Shown here: in pieces, positions 1 to 10,100 of the stretch | Numbering within the stretch: the stretch's first letter is position 1 | Layout of the letters: each line of letters starts with the position of its first letter | Assembly (NCBI GenBank): GCA_050700835.1 | Contig: JBOHDX010000064.1 | Coordinates: forward strand, 28,703 to 92,702 | Origin: JBOHDX01 sp050700835 | GTDB taxonomy: Bacteria > Actinomycetota > Actinomycetes > Propionibacteriales > Nocardioidaceae | DNA length: 64,000 nt | Reading direction: 5' to 3' | Notes under the pieces: model-generated | The model's database searches: none | What the model was told of the DNA's origin: nothing | What the model saw: only the letters and a program-made list of their open reading frames with translations | Program-made: the position numbers and the translations under genes

Positions 1-927
1 CGGGTCTCCGACCCGTTCGGACTGATCGAGCTGGTGCGGTCCTTCAACGCGACCACGTCCGTGGTCGTGATCCCGGCGATCATCCCGCTCCGATCCCACG
101 CGATCCACGGAGCATGGGCCGGCGCCGGCGAGAACCGGCCGAGGGCCTTCGCCTCCGGCAGCGCGGAAGACGTCACAGTCCGCGAGTACCGCGTCGGCGA
201 CGACCTGCGGCGGGTCCACTGGCGCAGCAGTGCTCGCGTCGGTGAGCTGATGGTCCGGCGCGAGGAGCAGCCGTGGCAGAGCCGGGCCAGCGTGCTGCTC
301 GACTCCCGCGCCCTCGCCCATCAAGGGTCTGGTCCCGCATCGTCGCTGGAGTGGGCGATCACTGCCGCCGCCTCGGTCAGCGCCCATCTGGCCCGCGAGG
401 GCTTCGCGGTGCGCCTGCTGACAGACCGGCCCGACACCGAGGCGAACGCCTGGCACGACCGGAGTCTGAGCGCCGTCGCCCAGACCGGGCCGATCCTCGA
501 CCAGTTGGCTGTGATCGGCGCCTCCTCCTCCCCCGACCTGTCGCATGCAACCCATTCCCTGTCGGGCAACCACGGGCTCGTGGTCGCGATCCTCGGCGAC
601 CTCAGCTCCGTCGACCTGGTGGACGTCGCCCAAGCCGTGCCGCATGGCAACCGCGGGCTCGCCATCGTCCTCGAAACCGCGTTGTGGCGCAGCCCCGGCC
701 ACGCCGCCAGTGTGCCGGGCCGGTCGGCAGCCGACACGCAGGCGGAGATGCTGCGCCGGCACGGCTGGCACGTCACGGTCGCCCGCCCCAACGAGTCGGT
801 CGCCGACGCGTGGTTGCGGCTCGGGCACCTGCTGATGCAGGGCTCCGTGATCGCGCGCTCCAGCACCTCCAACGCCGCCACCCAGGCAGCCGAGGTGGCA
901 CGGCCAGAGGTGGAGGCCGGCTCATGA
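1..927 (+). CDS. DUF58 domain protein (5' end outside window)
   Basis: The reading frame is open to the left edge, so the N-terminus is missing; the part seen begins RVSDPFGLIELV. The family motif YRVGDDLRRVHWRSSARVGE followed by a conserved Arg-Glu stretch identifies the DUF58 domain, which occurs in actinobacteria together with a MoxR AAA ATPase and a transglutaminase-like membrane protein. The rest of the chain is a vWA-like fold by family analogy. Its stop codon overlaps the start of the transglutaminase gene (ATGA), so the two are translationally coupled. The MoxR partner is expected just left of the window. Biochemical function is unknown; a role in envelope assembly is inferred only from the partners. 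Confidence 0.85.
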   Translation, partial: RVSDPFGLIELVRSFNATTSVVVIPAIIPLRSHAIHGAWAGAGENRPRAFASGSAEDVTVREYRVGDDLRRVHWRSSARVGELMVRREEQPWQSRASVLLDSRALAHQGSGPASSLEWAITAAASVSAHLAREGFAVRLLTDRPDTEANAWHDRSLSAVAQTGPILDQLAVIGASSSPDLSHATHSLSGNHGLVVAILGDLSSVDLVDVAQAVPHGNRGLAIVLETALWRSPGHAASVPGRSAADTQAEMLRRHGWHVTVARPNESVADAWLRLGHLLMQGSVIARSSTSNAATQAAEVARPEVEAGS

Positions 928-3254
928 GGGAACGGCTGTGGTCAGGGCACGTCCAACTCGCCGTCTGGGGCTGGGTGGCCACCATGTCCGGCGGCATCAT
1001 GCTCGGTTCCCTGGTCATGTCCAAGCGCTACCTCCTGGTCGGCGCCCTGGCAGCGCTCACGGTGTCCGTCGTGGGGGCGGTCTTGCGGGCGTACCGCTGT
1101 CCGCGCGGCCTGCTCGTCCTCGCCCAGCTCGCCGCGCTCGCGATCTGGACCACGTTGGCCTTCGCAGCGGACAAGGCGTGGCTCGGCGTCCTGCCGTCGC
1201 CGGACGCCGCGCACGCGGTGTGGAGCACGTTCCAGGAGTCGGTGAACCTCGGCAACCAGTACACCTCCCCCCTGCCGTCGTCGCGCTCGATCTCGTTGAC
1301 GTTCGGTCTGGGGATCGGCGTGCTCGGCCTGGTGATCGACGTTGTCGGTGTCACCTTGCGCCGGGTGCCGCTGCTCGCCCTGGTGTTCCTAGGGCTCTAC
1401 ATGGTGCCGCTGTCACTGTTCGCCGGGCACGTGTCGTTGTTCGCCTTCATCGTCGGCGCCGCCGGCTACATCGCCCTGCTGGGCGCCGACGAACGAGATC
1501 GGGTGACGCATTGGGGCCGCCAGATCAGTGACGCCGGCTCCATGTGGGAGACCTCGGACGGCTCGGACATCAGCGCCGAGGGCCTGGCCTCCGTCGGGCG
1601 CCGGATCGGGTTCGGGGCGGTGGCGATCGCGGTGGTCGCACCGTTGCTGATCCCCACCCTCGCACCGCACTATTTCGGCCAGAGCGGCTCCGGCGGAGGG
1701 AGCGGCGGCTCGGGCGTGGTGTCGGTGACCAACCCGGTGCTCGACCTCAAACGCAACCTCGTCGCCCCCGGCCACGAGGTGCTGCTGCGGTTCGCCACCG
1801 ATGACACCGACCCCGGCTACCTGCGGATCGCGGTGCTCGACGACTTCACCGGCACCACGTGGCAGCCGAGCGTGCGCCGCAGTGACAACTCCATCCTGAC
1901 GAACCGGTCGCTGCCACCGGCCCCCGGAGAGGGTTCGGCGATCGCAACGCGCCTGGTGAGCTACCAGCTCGATGCCGGGTCGAACTTCTCGTCGACCTGG
2001 CTCCCGGTCGAGTACGCGCCGACCCAGATCAGTGTGAGCCCGTCGTGGCGGATGGACCTGAGCACGATGGACGTCAACTCCACGTCGTCAAGCGAGACGA
2101 CTCGGGGGCTGGCGTACTCCTTCACCGCGGCCATCCCCGAGCCGACCTCGGCGCAGCTGAGAGCAGCCGGTCCACCGCCGGCGAGCCTGGACACGATGAC
2201 GTCGCTGCCCACCGACCTGCCGTCGGTCATCTTCAAGACCGCCGCACAGGTGACCTCCGGAGCCAGCAACGCCTACGACAAGGCCGAGCTGCTGCAGAAC
2301 TGGTTCCGGTCGAGCGGAGGGTTCACCTACTCCACGGCTCGGGCACCCGGCAACGGCATCGACACGATCACGCACTTCATCACCGACGACCGGGTCGGCT
2401 ACTGCGAGCAGTTCGCGTCGGCGATGGCGATCATGGCGCGCACGCTGGGCATCCCGGCCCGGGTCGCGGTCGGATTCCTGCGACCCCAGCACGACGGCAA
2501 GAACTGGGCGTACACCGCGGACTCGATGCATGCGTGGCCCGAGCTGTACTTCTCCGGTGTCGGTTGGGTTCGGTTCGAGCCCACGCCGGCGATCCGTACC
2601 GGAACCGCGCCGGACTACGCGCATGCCGGTGGGGTCGGACCGTCGAACTCGCCCAGCACGTCCGCATCTCCGTTGCCGGTCCACCAGCGTCCGACTCTGC
2701 ACAGTCCGGGTACCCCGGCTGGGGCCGGGTCGAAGTCCTCAGGTGGGACCGGGACCGGCGGGTTCCTCGGTTGGCTGCTGCTCGGTGTCGCATTGGCGGT
2801 CGTCGTCGCGCTGACTCCGCTTACCTTGAAGACGATCCGGGTGCGGCGCCGGTGGGCACGGGCCACCACCCCAGCCGCGATGGCCGACGCTGCGTGGGAC
2901 CATCTTCGCGACGGCGCCCTCGATCTGCGCATCCCGTGGCGTGACGACCAGACACCGCGCGCCACCGGTCGGGATCTGCGCGGGCACCTGACCGGTGACA
3001 GCGACAGCATCGCCGCCCTCAACACCATCGTCGTGGCGATCGAGCAGCGCAGATACGCCAGGGGTGTACGCGGGCACGAAGACCTGCGGACGAAGGTGGA
3101 TGCGGTTCTGTCGGGTCTGGCCGGGGACATGTCCGGGCGGTACCAGTGGCTGGCTGCCTGGTGGCCGGTGTCTCCGTCGGTCGCGTTGCGGCAGCGTTGG
3201 CTGCGACCGAGGGTTCGACGCGTTCGGGAGTCGATGCTCACCGTCAGCGAGTGA
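924..3254 (+). CDS. Membrane transglutaminase-like protein (TgpA type)
   Basis: This 776-residue protein has about six hydrophobic segments in its first 260 residues, an extracytoplasmic transglutaminase core, a Ser/Pro-rich stretch, one more membrane segment near residue 620 and a C-terminal cytoplasmic tail resembling DUF4129. The core shows GYCEQFASAMA with the nucleophile at Cys494 and MHAWPELYF with His536; the third catalytic position reads FEPTP, with Glu instead of the commoner Asp. I chose ATG 924 because it overlaps the DUF58 stop as ATGA; an open frame extends further upstream but only as a shadow of DUF58. Known relatives are peptide cross-linking or protease-like enzymes of the envelope; the substrate here is unknown. 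Confidence 0.88.
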   Translation: MRERLWSGHVQLAVWGWVATMSGGIMLGSLVMSKRYLLVGALAALTVSVVGAVLRAYRCPRGLLVLAQLAALAIWTTLAFAADKAWLGVLPSPDAAHAVWSTFQESVNLGNQYTSPLPSSRSISLTFGLGIGVLGLVIDVVGVTLRRVPLLALVFLGLYMVPLSLFAGHVSLFAFIVGAAGYIALLGADERDRVTHWGRQISDAGSMWETSDGSDISAEGLASVGRRIGFGAVAIAVVAPLLIPTLAPHYFGQSGSGGGSGGSGVVSVTNPVLDLKRNLVAPGHEVLLRFATDDTDPGYLRIAVLDDFTGTTWQPSVRRSDNSILTNRSLPPAPGEGSAIATRLVSYQLDAGSNFSSTWLPVEYAPTQISVSPSWRMDLSTMDVNSTSSSETTRGLAYSFTAAIPEPTSAQLRAAGPPPASLDTMTSLPTDLPSVIFKTAAQVTSGASNAYDKAELLQNWFRSSGGFTYSTARAPGNGIDTITHFITDDRVGYCEQFASAMAIMARTLGIPARVAVGFLRPQHDGKNWAYTADSMHAWPELYFSGVGWVRFEPTPAIRTGTAPDYAHAGGVGPSNSPSTSASPLPVHQRPTLHSPGTPAGAGSKSSGGTGTGGFLGWLLLGVALAVVVALTPLTLKTIRVRRRWARATTPAAMADAAWDHLRDGALDLRIPWRDDQTPRATGRDLRGHLTGDSDSIAALNTIVVAIEQRRYARGVRGHEDLRTKVDAVLSGLAGDMSGRYQWLAAWWPVSPSVALRQRWLRPRVRRVRESMLTVSE

Positions 3255-3351
3255 CGTGGCGTGACGTGCCCTGACAAGTCTGGACGGGCGACCGGTGGGA
3301 TTCCCGCTGGTGTTGGCCTGCTGGGCCTGCAGGGTTTTGGTGACCGCAGGG

Positions 3352-3753
3352 CTATTCGCCGTCTCCTCGGCGACGGCGCCAGCGCTCCTCGATCCGGTCC
3401 ATGAAGGAGCTGGACACCGCGCTGCCGGTGGCGGGGGGGCCTCCGCCGGCCCCGCGGGGGGTGGCCGGAACGTCGGTGACGCCGTGCCCGCGGCGCCAGA
3501 CGGTGACGAACGCGTACGACGCCAGCAGCATCACGACGAACCCGGTCACCGCAACGAGAGTGACGGTCAGGACCGCGCCGAGCATGAGGACACCGAGACC
3601 GACCACGAACATGAGGGCCGCCAACGCCGCGCGACGACGGCTGCGGGCACGGAGCCGGGATCCGCGCAGCGTCGAGGCGAACTTCGGATCCTCGGCGACG
3701 AGCGCCTGCTCCATCTGCTCGAGCAGCCGCTGCTCCTCTTCCGAAAGCGGCAC
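3352..3753 (-). CDS. DUF3040 small membrane protein
   Basis: This 133-residue protein starts VPLSEEEQRLLEQMEQAL, the typical DUF3040 opening, followed by AEDPKFASTLR, then two adjacent hydrophobic helices (about residues 42-85) and a basic tail. The GTG at 3753 was chosen over an upstream in-frame start because a strong GGGAGGA ribosome-binding site lies just before it and because the family begins exactly here. The gene is convergent with the transglutaminase gene. DUF3040 proteins are common in actinobacteria, often near the division and cell-wall cluster; function is unknown. Confidence 0.88.
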   Translation of the reverse strand: MPLSEEEQRLLEQMEQALVAEDPKFASTLRGSRLRARSRRRAALAALMFVVGLGVLMLGAVLTVTLVAVTGFVVMLLASYAFVTVWRRGHGVTDVPATPRGAGGGPPATGSAVSSSFMDRIEERWRRRRGDGE

Positions 3754-4018
3754 AGATCCTCCCGACCCAACGACAGACGAGATCGGACCCCTCACCGATC
3801 CACTCTCAGTCTAGGCAGGTAGGGGGCGGACCGAAACCCGAGCAGAGAAATAGGGAGAACCTGTTGACAGCCCTGCGGAAGCAACTTTGCACGCTCATCC
3901 GGCGTCTAGTTGTCAGACCGGCCTGATCCCTGGCCCCGAGGCACCGGCCCGGGCCAGGAGCCGCGTCTAGCTAGGTCAACCGCGACTGGCGTGGTGGCGC
4001 CGACGAACGAGGAGTGAG

Positions 4019-4828
4019 ATGAAGTTCAGTGTGGGTGGCGTGTTGGTGTCCGGTGTGTCGGTGTGCGCCGTTCTCGTGACGGGGCTCGGGTCGACGTCTG
4101 CGGCCGCAACCGGCGTGGGGAGCAGCGTCGGGTCGTCCGGGCAGGTGCACGTCCAGCGGTCGATCGCCCCGGCCCGGCCGTTCAACTTCCAGGGTCCGCT
4201 GGCCCGCGAGGTGACCCGGCGGGGAGACGCGGACACGTCTCCCGAACACATTCAGCATGTGACCGAGCTGCAGTACCGGCTGCGGTGGGCGGGCGTCTAC
4301 GGCGGCCCGATCACCGGCACGTTCGGTCCACGGACCGAGCACGCGGTGCGGGTGTTCCAGTGGAGGAATCGCCTGTTCGTGAGCGGCGTGGCGACCCACC
4401 GGACCTGGTCGGCGCTGATCCGACAGACCCTGCGCGGCCGCGCCATCCTGCCGTACCGATGCGGGCACGGCGTCGGCGTGCACCTGTGCTACGACCGGCT
4501 CCACCACCAGGTGACGCTCTGGAAGGGTCATCGGCTGTGGAACGCGTGGCTGGTGCGGGGCGGTGATCGGGGGTACGAGACGCGGACCGGAAGGTTCTCG
4601 GTGTATTGGCGTGACCGGTACCACGTCAGCTCGATCTACGGGTCGGCGATGCCGTTCTCGCAGTTCTTCTCCGGCGGCGAGGCGTTCCACGGGTCGCCGT
4701 TCATGATGAATCCGTTCGTGGGGCACAGTCACGGGTGCGTCAACATGTACTACGAGGATGCGCGGCAGCTGTGGCGGGACACCCGCGGCGTGCACATCAA
4801 CGTGCATGTGTACGGCGCGTGGTCCTGA
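4019..4828 (+). CDS. Secreted L,D-transpeptidase with peptidoglycan-binding domain
   Basis: A 269-residue exported protein. It has a signal peptide (cleavage likely after about residue 31, LGSTSAAA), a peptidoglycan-binding domain at about 79-136 (LQYRLRWAGVYGG, then FGPRTEHAVRVFQ) and a YkuD catalytic domain at about 150-268. The active-site signature SHGCVNM is intact with the nucleophile at Cys240, preceded by the conserved His of FHGSPF. Such enzymes make 3-3 cross-links in peptidoglycan or attach ligands to it. GAGGAG precedes the ATG by about 5 nt. The 223-nt leader between this gene and the divergent DUF3040 gene shows no riboswitch I can recognise; a TTGACA at 3863 could be a -35 element but no convincing -10 follows. 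Confidence 0.9.
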   Translation: MKFSVGGVLVSGVSVCAVLVTGLGSTSAAATGVGSSVGSSGQVHVQRSIAPARPFNFQGPLAREVTRRGDADTSPEHIQHVTELQYRLRWAGVYGGPITGTFGPRTEHAVRVFQWRNRLFVSGVATHRTWSALIRQTLRGRAILPYRCGHGVGVHLCYDRLHHQVTLWKGHRLWNAWLVRGGDRGYETRTGRFSVYWRDRYHVSSIYGSAMPFSQFFSGGEAFHGSPFMMNPFVGHSHGCVNMYYEDARQLWRDTRGVHINVHVYGAWS

Positions 4829-4860
4829 GCCTGGTTTGCGGCGTCGTTGACTGTCGCGGG

Positions 4861-6057
4861 TCACGGGCGGCCGGTGCCGAGCAGTCGGGCCGGCCCCACC
4901 GTGGCGTGGCCGAAGCGCCGGGCGGCCGCGTCGACGGCCCGCTCGGCCTCCGGCCAGCCGTGTGGTCGTTCGCCCAGGACGAGCTGCCGGGGCGCCGACG
5001 CGGCCGGCCGCAACCCTTCGACGCGGACCCCGACCAGCCGGATGCGGGCACGCTGTAGTCCCAGGCCCTCGAACAGTGCGCACGCGGTGGCATAGATCTC
5101 GGCGCCGATGTCGGTCGCGTCGCGCAGCGTTCGTGACCTGGTGATCGTGGTGAAGTCGGCGAAACGCACCCGCAACGTCACCGTGCGCCCGACGACCGCG
5201 GCGGCCCGTAGCCGGCCGGCGACCGAGGTGGACAGCCGGAGCAGCTCACGGGTCACCACCACCGGGTCGTCGGTGTCACGGCCGAACGTCTCGTCGGAGC
5301 CGATGCTGCGCTCCGGCTCGCGCTGCGCTACCAGGGTGCGGCGGCCGCCACCCCAGGCCAGCGCATGCAGCGTGGGACCGAGGGTGGGACCGAGTGCACG
5401 GCGCATGAGGTCGACCGGAGTGTGGGCCAGGTCGCCGATAGTGCGCAGACCCAACCGGCGCAGAGCCTCGGCGGTCTTGTCGCCGACCCCCCACAGCTCC
5501 TCGACGTCGAGCGGGTGCAGGAACGCGGTGGCACCGTCCCGGGGGACGACGACCACGCCGTCAGGCTTGGCCCGCCGGGATGCAAGCTTGGCCAGGTGGG
5601 TCGTGGTGGCGATGCCGACCGAGCAGGGGATGCCTTGCTCGTCGGAGATCGTGGAACGCAGCTGCTCGGCGATCCGTCGTGGTGGCCCTAGCCGGCGGAC
5701 CGAACCGGACACGTCGAGGAACGCCTCGTCGAGCGACATCGCCTCGACCTGCGGCGTGATCGCCCGGAACGTGGCCTGCACCGCGGCGGACACGGCAGTG
5801 AACCGGTCGAAGTCCGGGGACAGCACGGTGGCCGTCGGACACAACCGTCGCGCCCGCATCATCGGCATCGCCGAGTGGACGCCGAAGACACGTGCCTCGT
5901 AGCTGGCCGACAGCACCACGCCGCGGTGCCCGCCGCCGACGATGACCGGTGTGCCCCGCAGCTGGGGGCGGTCCCGGATCGCCACCGAGGCGTAGAAGGC
6001 GTCCATGTCGACGTGCAGGATCGTGCATCCGGCGTCGCTGAGGGCGGCGGAGGTCAT
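4861..6057 (-). CDS. dinB: DNA polymerase IV (Y-family translesion polymerase)
   Basis: A 398-residue DinB-family polymerase. Visible catalytic motifs are HVDMDAFYASV, the sugar-steric and nucleotide-binding SYEARVFGV, and SLDEAFLDVSG carrying the paired acidic residues; CSVGIATTTHLAKLAS and the helix-hairpin-helix region ELWGVGDKTAEALRRLG follow, and a little-finger domain ends the chain. QLVLGERP near the C-terminus resembles a sliding-clamp-binding peptide (inference). ATG 6057 is preferred because GGCGGA lies 4 nt upstream; a GTG at 6069 adds four residues. It is last in the leftward cluster with dnaE2, about 100 nt after the methyltransferase gene. From memory, streptomycetes pair a dinB with dnaE2 in the same way, supporting a shared role in damage-induced mutagenesis. 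Confidence 0.92.
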   Translation of the reverse strand: MTSAALSDAGCTILHVDMDAFYASVAIRDRPQLRGTPVIVGGGHRGVVLSASYEARVFGVHSAMPMMRARRLCPTATVLSPDFDRFTAVSAAVQATFRAITPQVEAMSLDEAFLDVSGSVRRLGPPRRIAEQLRSTISDEQGIPCSVGIATTTHLAKLASRRAKPDGVVVVPRDGATAFLHPLDVEELWGVGDKTAEALRRLGLRTIGDLAHTPVDLMRRALGPTLGPTLHALAWGGGRRTLVAQREPERSIGSDETFGRDTDDPVVVTRELLRLSTSVAGRLRAAAVVGRTVTLRVRFADFTTITRSRTLRDATDIGAEIYATACALFEGLGLQRARIRLVGVRVEGLRPAASAPRQLVLGERPHGWPEAERAVDAAARRFGHATVGPARLLGTGRP

Positions 6058-6156
6058 GGAGTCCGCCACCGCGCGATGCCCCGTCGACGGGTGGGCTGCC
6101 CGGCGTACCGCCGATCAGCAGACTTCCCGAGCTCTCGCTGCCCGGCGGTGGGCGGC

Positions 6157-6903
6157 TCAACTCCTCCGGGCGCCGACGTGCAACTGTCCGGCCAGCGCCC
6201 TGAGCTCGGGTCGGTTGGCCGCGAGCCGTTCGCAGTCCAGGAGTGTCTCCAGCGCGCGGGGCTCCGAGTCGACCAGCGCCCCCGGCACCACGTCGGTGAA
6301 CACGCGGATGCCGTGCACGTAGGTCGGGACCAGGCCCGACGCGCGCACCAGGTCCAACGTCTCCGACTCGGTGAACCGGCGTGGACCGGTCGCGGAGCCC
6401 GAACCGGTCGACGGCGCCAGGAGGAGATCGCGGACGGCCTCGACCTGCCCGGCCAGCGCCCGCGCCAGAGCAGCGGCGGGTCGATGCGCCACCAGCAGGC
6501 TGAGGGCACCGTGCTGATGCAACACCTCGCGGACGACCATGAGTGTCTGCACCGGGTCGTCGACGACCTCGAGCACTCCGTGGCACAGCACCATGTCGAT
6601 GCTGTCGCTTCCGAGGTGGTCGAGCAGATCGGTGGCGTCCCCTTGGATGCCGGCGATTCGGGTGTCCACTCCGCTCTCCGCCGCACGCCGCTGCAGTGAG
6701 GCCAGCGCGTCAGGGCTCGGGTCGACCACAGTGACGTGGTGACCGAGGCCGGCCACCCGCACCGCGAAACCCCCTGTGCCACCGCCGAGATCGAGGACCC
6801 GGCCGAGTCCGCCCAGCTGTCCCAGCTCGTCCTGGACGGCATCCCACACGACGGCGGCACGGACCATCCCACGGCTGGGACCGGGCTGGCGCTGCTCGAC
6901 CAC
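6157..6903 (-). CDS. Class I SAM-dependent methyltransferase
   Basis: A 248-residue methyltransferase with the classical SAM-binding loop VLDLGGGTGGFAVRVA, the acidic residue of motif II in VTVVDPSPDAL, and GDATDLL and DMVLCHGVLEVV downstream, matching the Methyltransf_11/25 fold. The target is unknown; nothing in the C-terminal half identifies it. GTG 6903 was chosen because AAGGAGA lies 6 nt upstream; the much longer open frame (to 7383) merely runs through tandem repeats. It sits between dnaE2 and dinB on the same strand, 253 nt after dnaE2, and may be co-transcribed with both. A role linked to DNA or nucleotide damage is possible but not shown. Confidence 0.85.
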   Translation of the reverse strand: MVEQRQPGPSRGMVRAAVVWDAVQDELGQLGGLGRVLDLGGGTGGFAVRVAGLGHHVTVVDPSPDALASLQRRAAESGVDTRIAGIQGDATDLLDHLGSDSIDMVLCHGVLEVVDDPVQTLMVVREVLHQHGALSLLVAHRPAAALARALAGQVEAVRDLLLAPSTGSGSATGPRRFTESETLDLVRASGLVPTYVHGIRVFTDVVPGALVDSEPRALETLLDCERLAANRPELRALAGQLHVGARRS

Positions 6904-6977
6904 GAGCGGTCTCCTTGCGGACAGGTGAGGATGCCCGCCCAGCCTAGTGACGTCGCGGCGGGCCTGATCGCGACACC

Positions 6978-7155
6978 CATCGGCCGGACCATCGGGGCGG
7001 TCCGATCCATCGGCCGGACCATCGGGGCGGTCCGATCCATCGGCCGGACCATCGGGGCGGTCCGATCCATCGGCCCATCCATCAGCCCATCCATCAGCCC
7101 ATCCATCAGCCCAGTGGTCAGCCCAGTGGTCAGCCCGGTCAGCCCAGTCATCCCG
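6978..7155. repeat. Tandem repeats (30-bp x3, then 12-bp and related units)
   Basis: Three near-identical 30-bp units occupy 6978-7007, 7008-7037 and 7038-7067, followed by 12-bp units of the CATCAGCCCATC type from 7068 and a run of shorter AGTGGTCAGCCC-like units to about 7155. The array fills the gap between the dnaE2 stop and the methyltransferase start. It is open in one minus-strand frame (a Gly-Trp-Ala-Asp/Asp-Gly-Pro-Ala-rich peptide), but the methyltransferase has a good ribosome-binding site inside this stretch, so I regard the array as noncoding. Confidence 0.9.
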
Positions 7156-7156
7156 G

Positions 7157-10100
7157 TCATCCGCCCGAGCTCCCCGGGCTGCTGTGCCAGAGCTTGCGCG
7201 GGGCGGACTTGACGTCTTCGCCGGGCGGTCGGACGTCGGCGTACGGCGACTGCCGGAACCCGCTGGGATGAACGAGCACCCGGCGCCGGCCCATCCCGCC
7301 GCCGGACGCGCCTTGCTCCTCGACGTCGCGGGCGTAGCGGTCCCCGTCGCCTCCGACCGTCTTGCCCTCCGGCAGGCCGACATCGGCCGGCCCGGTCATG
7401 ACCGGGCGCGAGGACCGGCTAGCCGCCGCACCGTGCACGGCCTGCTCGTCGACGCCATCCTGCTGGCCGGCGGCGAATCCGTCCGGGATCTTGTCCAGGT
7501 GCTCGTGCACTGCTTCGATGCCGTGCCGTTGCCACAGGTCGAACAGGCTCGACAGCTCCCAGCACCCGGTCGCCCGCAGCGACACCCCGCGTGGACCGGT
7601 CCGGCGCAGCTCACCCCGGACGACCAGGAGCCAGGAATGGAAGACGGTCGCGGCGTAGGGCCCTTGGGCATCCTCGAAGAACGTGGCGTCCACCGGCCCG
7701 GTGCCGTCGTCAAGGGTCAGGAACACGACCCGTCGTCCGGATCGCACCGGCGGTGTCTGAGTGGCCACCTTGACCCCGGCGACCAGCAACGTGCTGCGGC
7801 TGCGCCGGGACAGCAGCTGAGCGGACGGAGTCGTCCCGAGCGCCTCGAGCAACGGTGCGTAGAAGTCGACGACGTGTCGGCTGACGTCGAGTCCCAGCAC
7901 GTCGAGCTCGGCGCGGACCCGCTCGGCGCCGGTCATCTCCGGCAACCCCGACCGCTCGCCTTCCCCTGGGGCGTCTCCGAGGTCGAGGGTGAGCTGCACC
8001 GGGACCTCTGCCTCGACCGGGGCAGGCAGCTGTGACTGGGCCGCAGCCAGCGCCAGGATGTCGCGGCCGCGGTCGCTGCCGACCCCACTGCCCCCAGCGC
8101 CGCCGGCAGCGGCCGCGCTGCGGCGGACTCCGCCTGCACGGGCCTGCTCGAGTGCAGCGCCGCCCGCATCCTTGTGCCGTCGGGGGGAGACCTTGCGCTG
8201 CGCCCGCTCGGTGGCTCGTCGCCAGCGGTCGAGCTCGAGCACCTGCAGGAGCAGGTCGCGTCGGGTCACCGCGCCGCGTCGGCGAACCGGCACCGACGAA
8301 CCGATGCCGTACAGCGAGTCGAAACCGCCCGCCACCACCAACCGCTCCACCACCGGCCGGGACACCCGGGCGCGGTGCCAGAAGTCGGTCATCGAGTGGT
8401 ACGGCCGGCCGGCGACGACCCGGGTGACCTCGGCGTCGGAGATGCCCTTGACGTCGGCCAGCGACAGCCGGATGCCGTAGCTGCGGGCATCCGGCAGCCC
8501 GTCGTCGACGACCCGCGGGTGCTGGCCCATGACCCGCGGCGGCGGCTCGTCATGCGGTGCGACCCGCTCGACCCGGTAGACGGCGTCGGAGGCGTTGACG
8601 TCGAGGCCGAGCACGGCGATGCCGAACTGCCGGGCATCGTCGAGGATCAGCCGCTTGGGGTACATCCCCGGGTCGTGGGTGAGAACCCCGGCGAGGAATG
8701 CTGCCGTGTGGTGGGTCTTGAGCCATGCCGATTGGTACGTCGGCAGCGCGAACGCGGCGGCGTGGGCTTTGCAGAACCCGAACGAGGCGAACGCCTCCAG
8801 GATCCGCCAGACGTCCTCGACCACCGGCAGTGGATAGCCGCGGGACAGTGCCGCGGGGAAGAACCAGGCTTTGGTGTCCACCTTGCCCTCCAGGTCGCCG
8901 AGGGCGCGGCGATGCTCGTCGGCCTGTGCCAGCGTGCAGCCGGTGAGGGTCTTGATGATCTCCAGCACCTGCTCGTGGAACACCACGACGCCGCAGGTCT
9001 GGCGCAGGGTGTATTCCAGGTCGGGGTGGGGATAGACCTGGGTGGCCCACCCCTGCCGGGCCGACAGGAACGGTGTCACCATGTCGCTCTTGACCGGGCC
9101 AGGACGGAACAGCGAGATGTCGGTGATGATGTCGTCGAACGTCTCAGGCCCGAACTTGCCGATCAGCTCCCGCTGTCCGGGTGACTCGATCTGGAAGCAG
9201 CCCAGCGTTCTCGACCGGCTGATCAGCCCGAACGTGGCCGGGTCGTCGTACGGCACCTGGGTCTGGTCGTCGAGGTCGATCGCGACGTCCTCGACCCGGG
9301 CGACCTCCTCCACGGCATGGGCCATCGACGACTGCATCCGGATGCCGAGCACGTCGAGCTTGAGCAACCCCAGGTCCTCGACGTCGTCCTTGTCGAACTG
9401 GCTCATGGGGAACCCGGCGAAGCTCGCCTCGACCGGAGTGCGGTCGAGCAGCGTCGCGTCGGACAGCAGCACGCCGCAGGGGTGCACCGCGATGTGGCGG
9501 GGCAGCCCGTCGAGCCGCTCCACGAGGTCGAAAAGCACCGACAACCGCCGCTCCCCCAGCCCGGACGCGGCCAGCTCGGGAAGCTCACGCAGTGCGTTGC
9601 GGGCGTCGCGGGCACGGATGTGCGGGAACGCCTTGGCGATCGTGTCGATCTCGCCCAGCGGCATGCCGAGCGCGGCACCGACGTCGCGGATCGCGTGTCG
9701 CACCCGATAGGTGTCCATCATCGCCACACAGGCGCACCGCTCCCCGCCGTACCGGGTGAGGATCGCTGTGTAGATGTCGGTACGCCGGGCCGACTCGACG
9801 TCGATGTCGATGTCGGGCAACGCCTGCCGCAGCGGCGACAGGAATCTTTCCATCAGCAGCCCGTGCCGCATCGGGTCGACGCCGGAGATGCCGAGCAGGT
9901 AGTTGACCAGGCAGCCGGCTCCCGATCCTCGCGCGGCCACGCGGACGTCCATCTCCCGGATGAGGTCGCAGATGTCCGTGACGGTGAGGAAGTAGGACGC
10001 GAAGCCGAGCCCACCGATGATCTCCAGCTCGTCGTCGAGCCGGGTGCGGACGGTCTCGGTGACGGCATCTGGATAGCGCCGACCGAGACCCGCGTCGCAG

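Noticed and set aside
3796..4018. Possible c-di-AMP (ydaO-type) riboswitch before the L,D-transpeptidase gene
   Set aside because: Such elements often precede actinobacterial wall hydrolases, but the conserved core sequences of that riboswitch are not visible here.
4063..4566. Arg-rich open frames overlapping the L,D-transpeptidase and many similar ones across the window
   Set aside because: They are typical high-GC shadow frames with no motifs, poor codon pattern and no ribosome-binding sites.
6157..7383. 408-residue version of the methyltransferase including a Trp/Asp/Gly repeat domain
   Set aside because: The extra 160 residues are tandem-repeat translation overlapping the dnaE2 end; a GTG with AAGGAGA 6 nt upstream at 6903 gives a normal-length enzyme.
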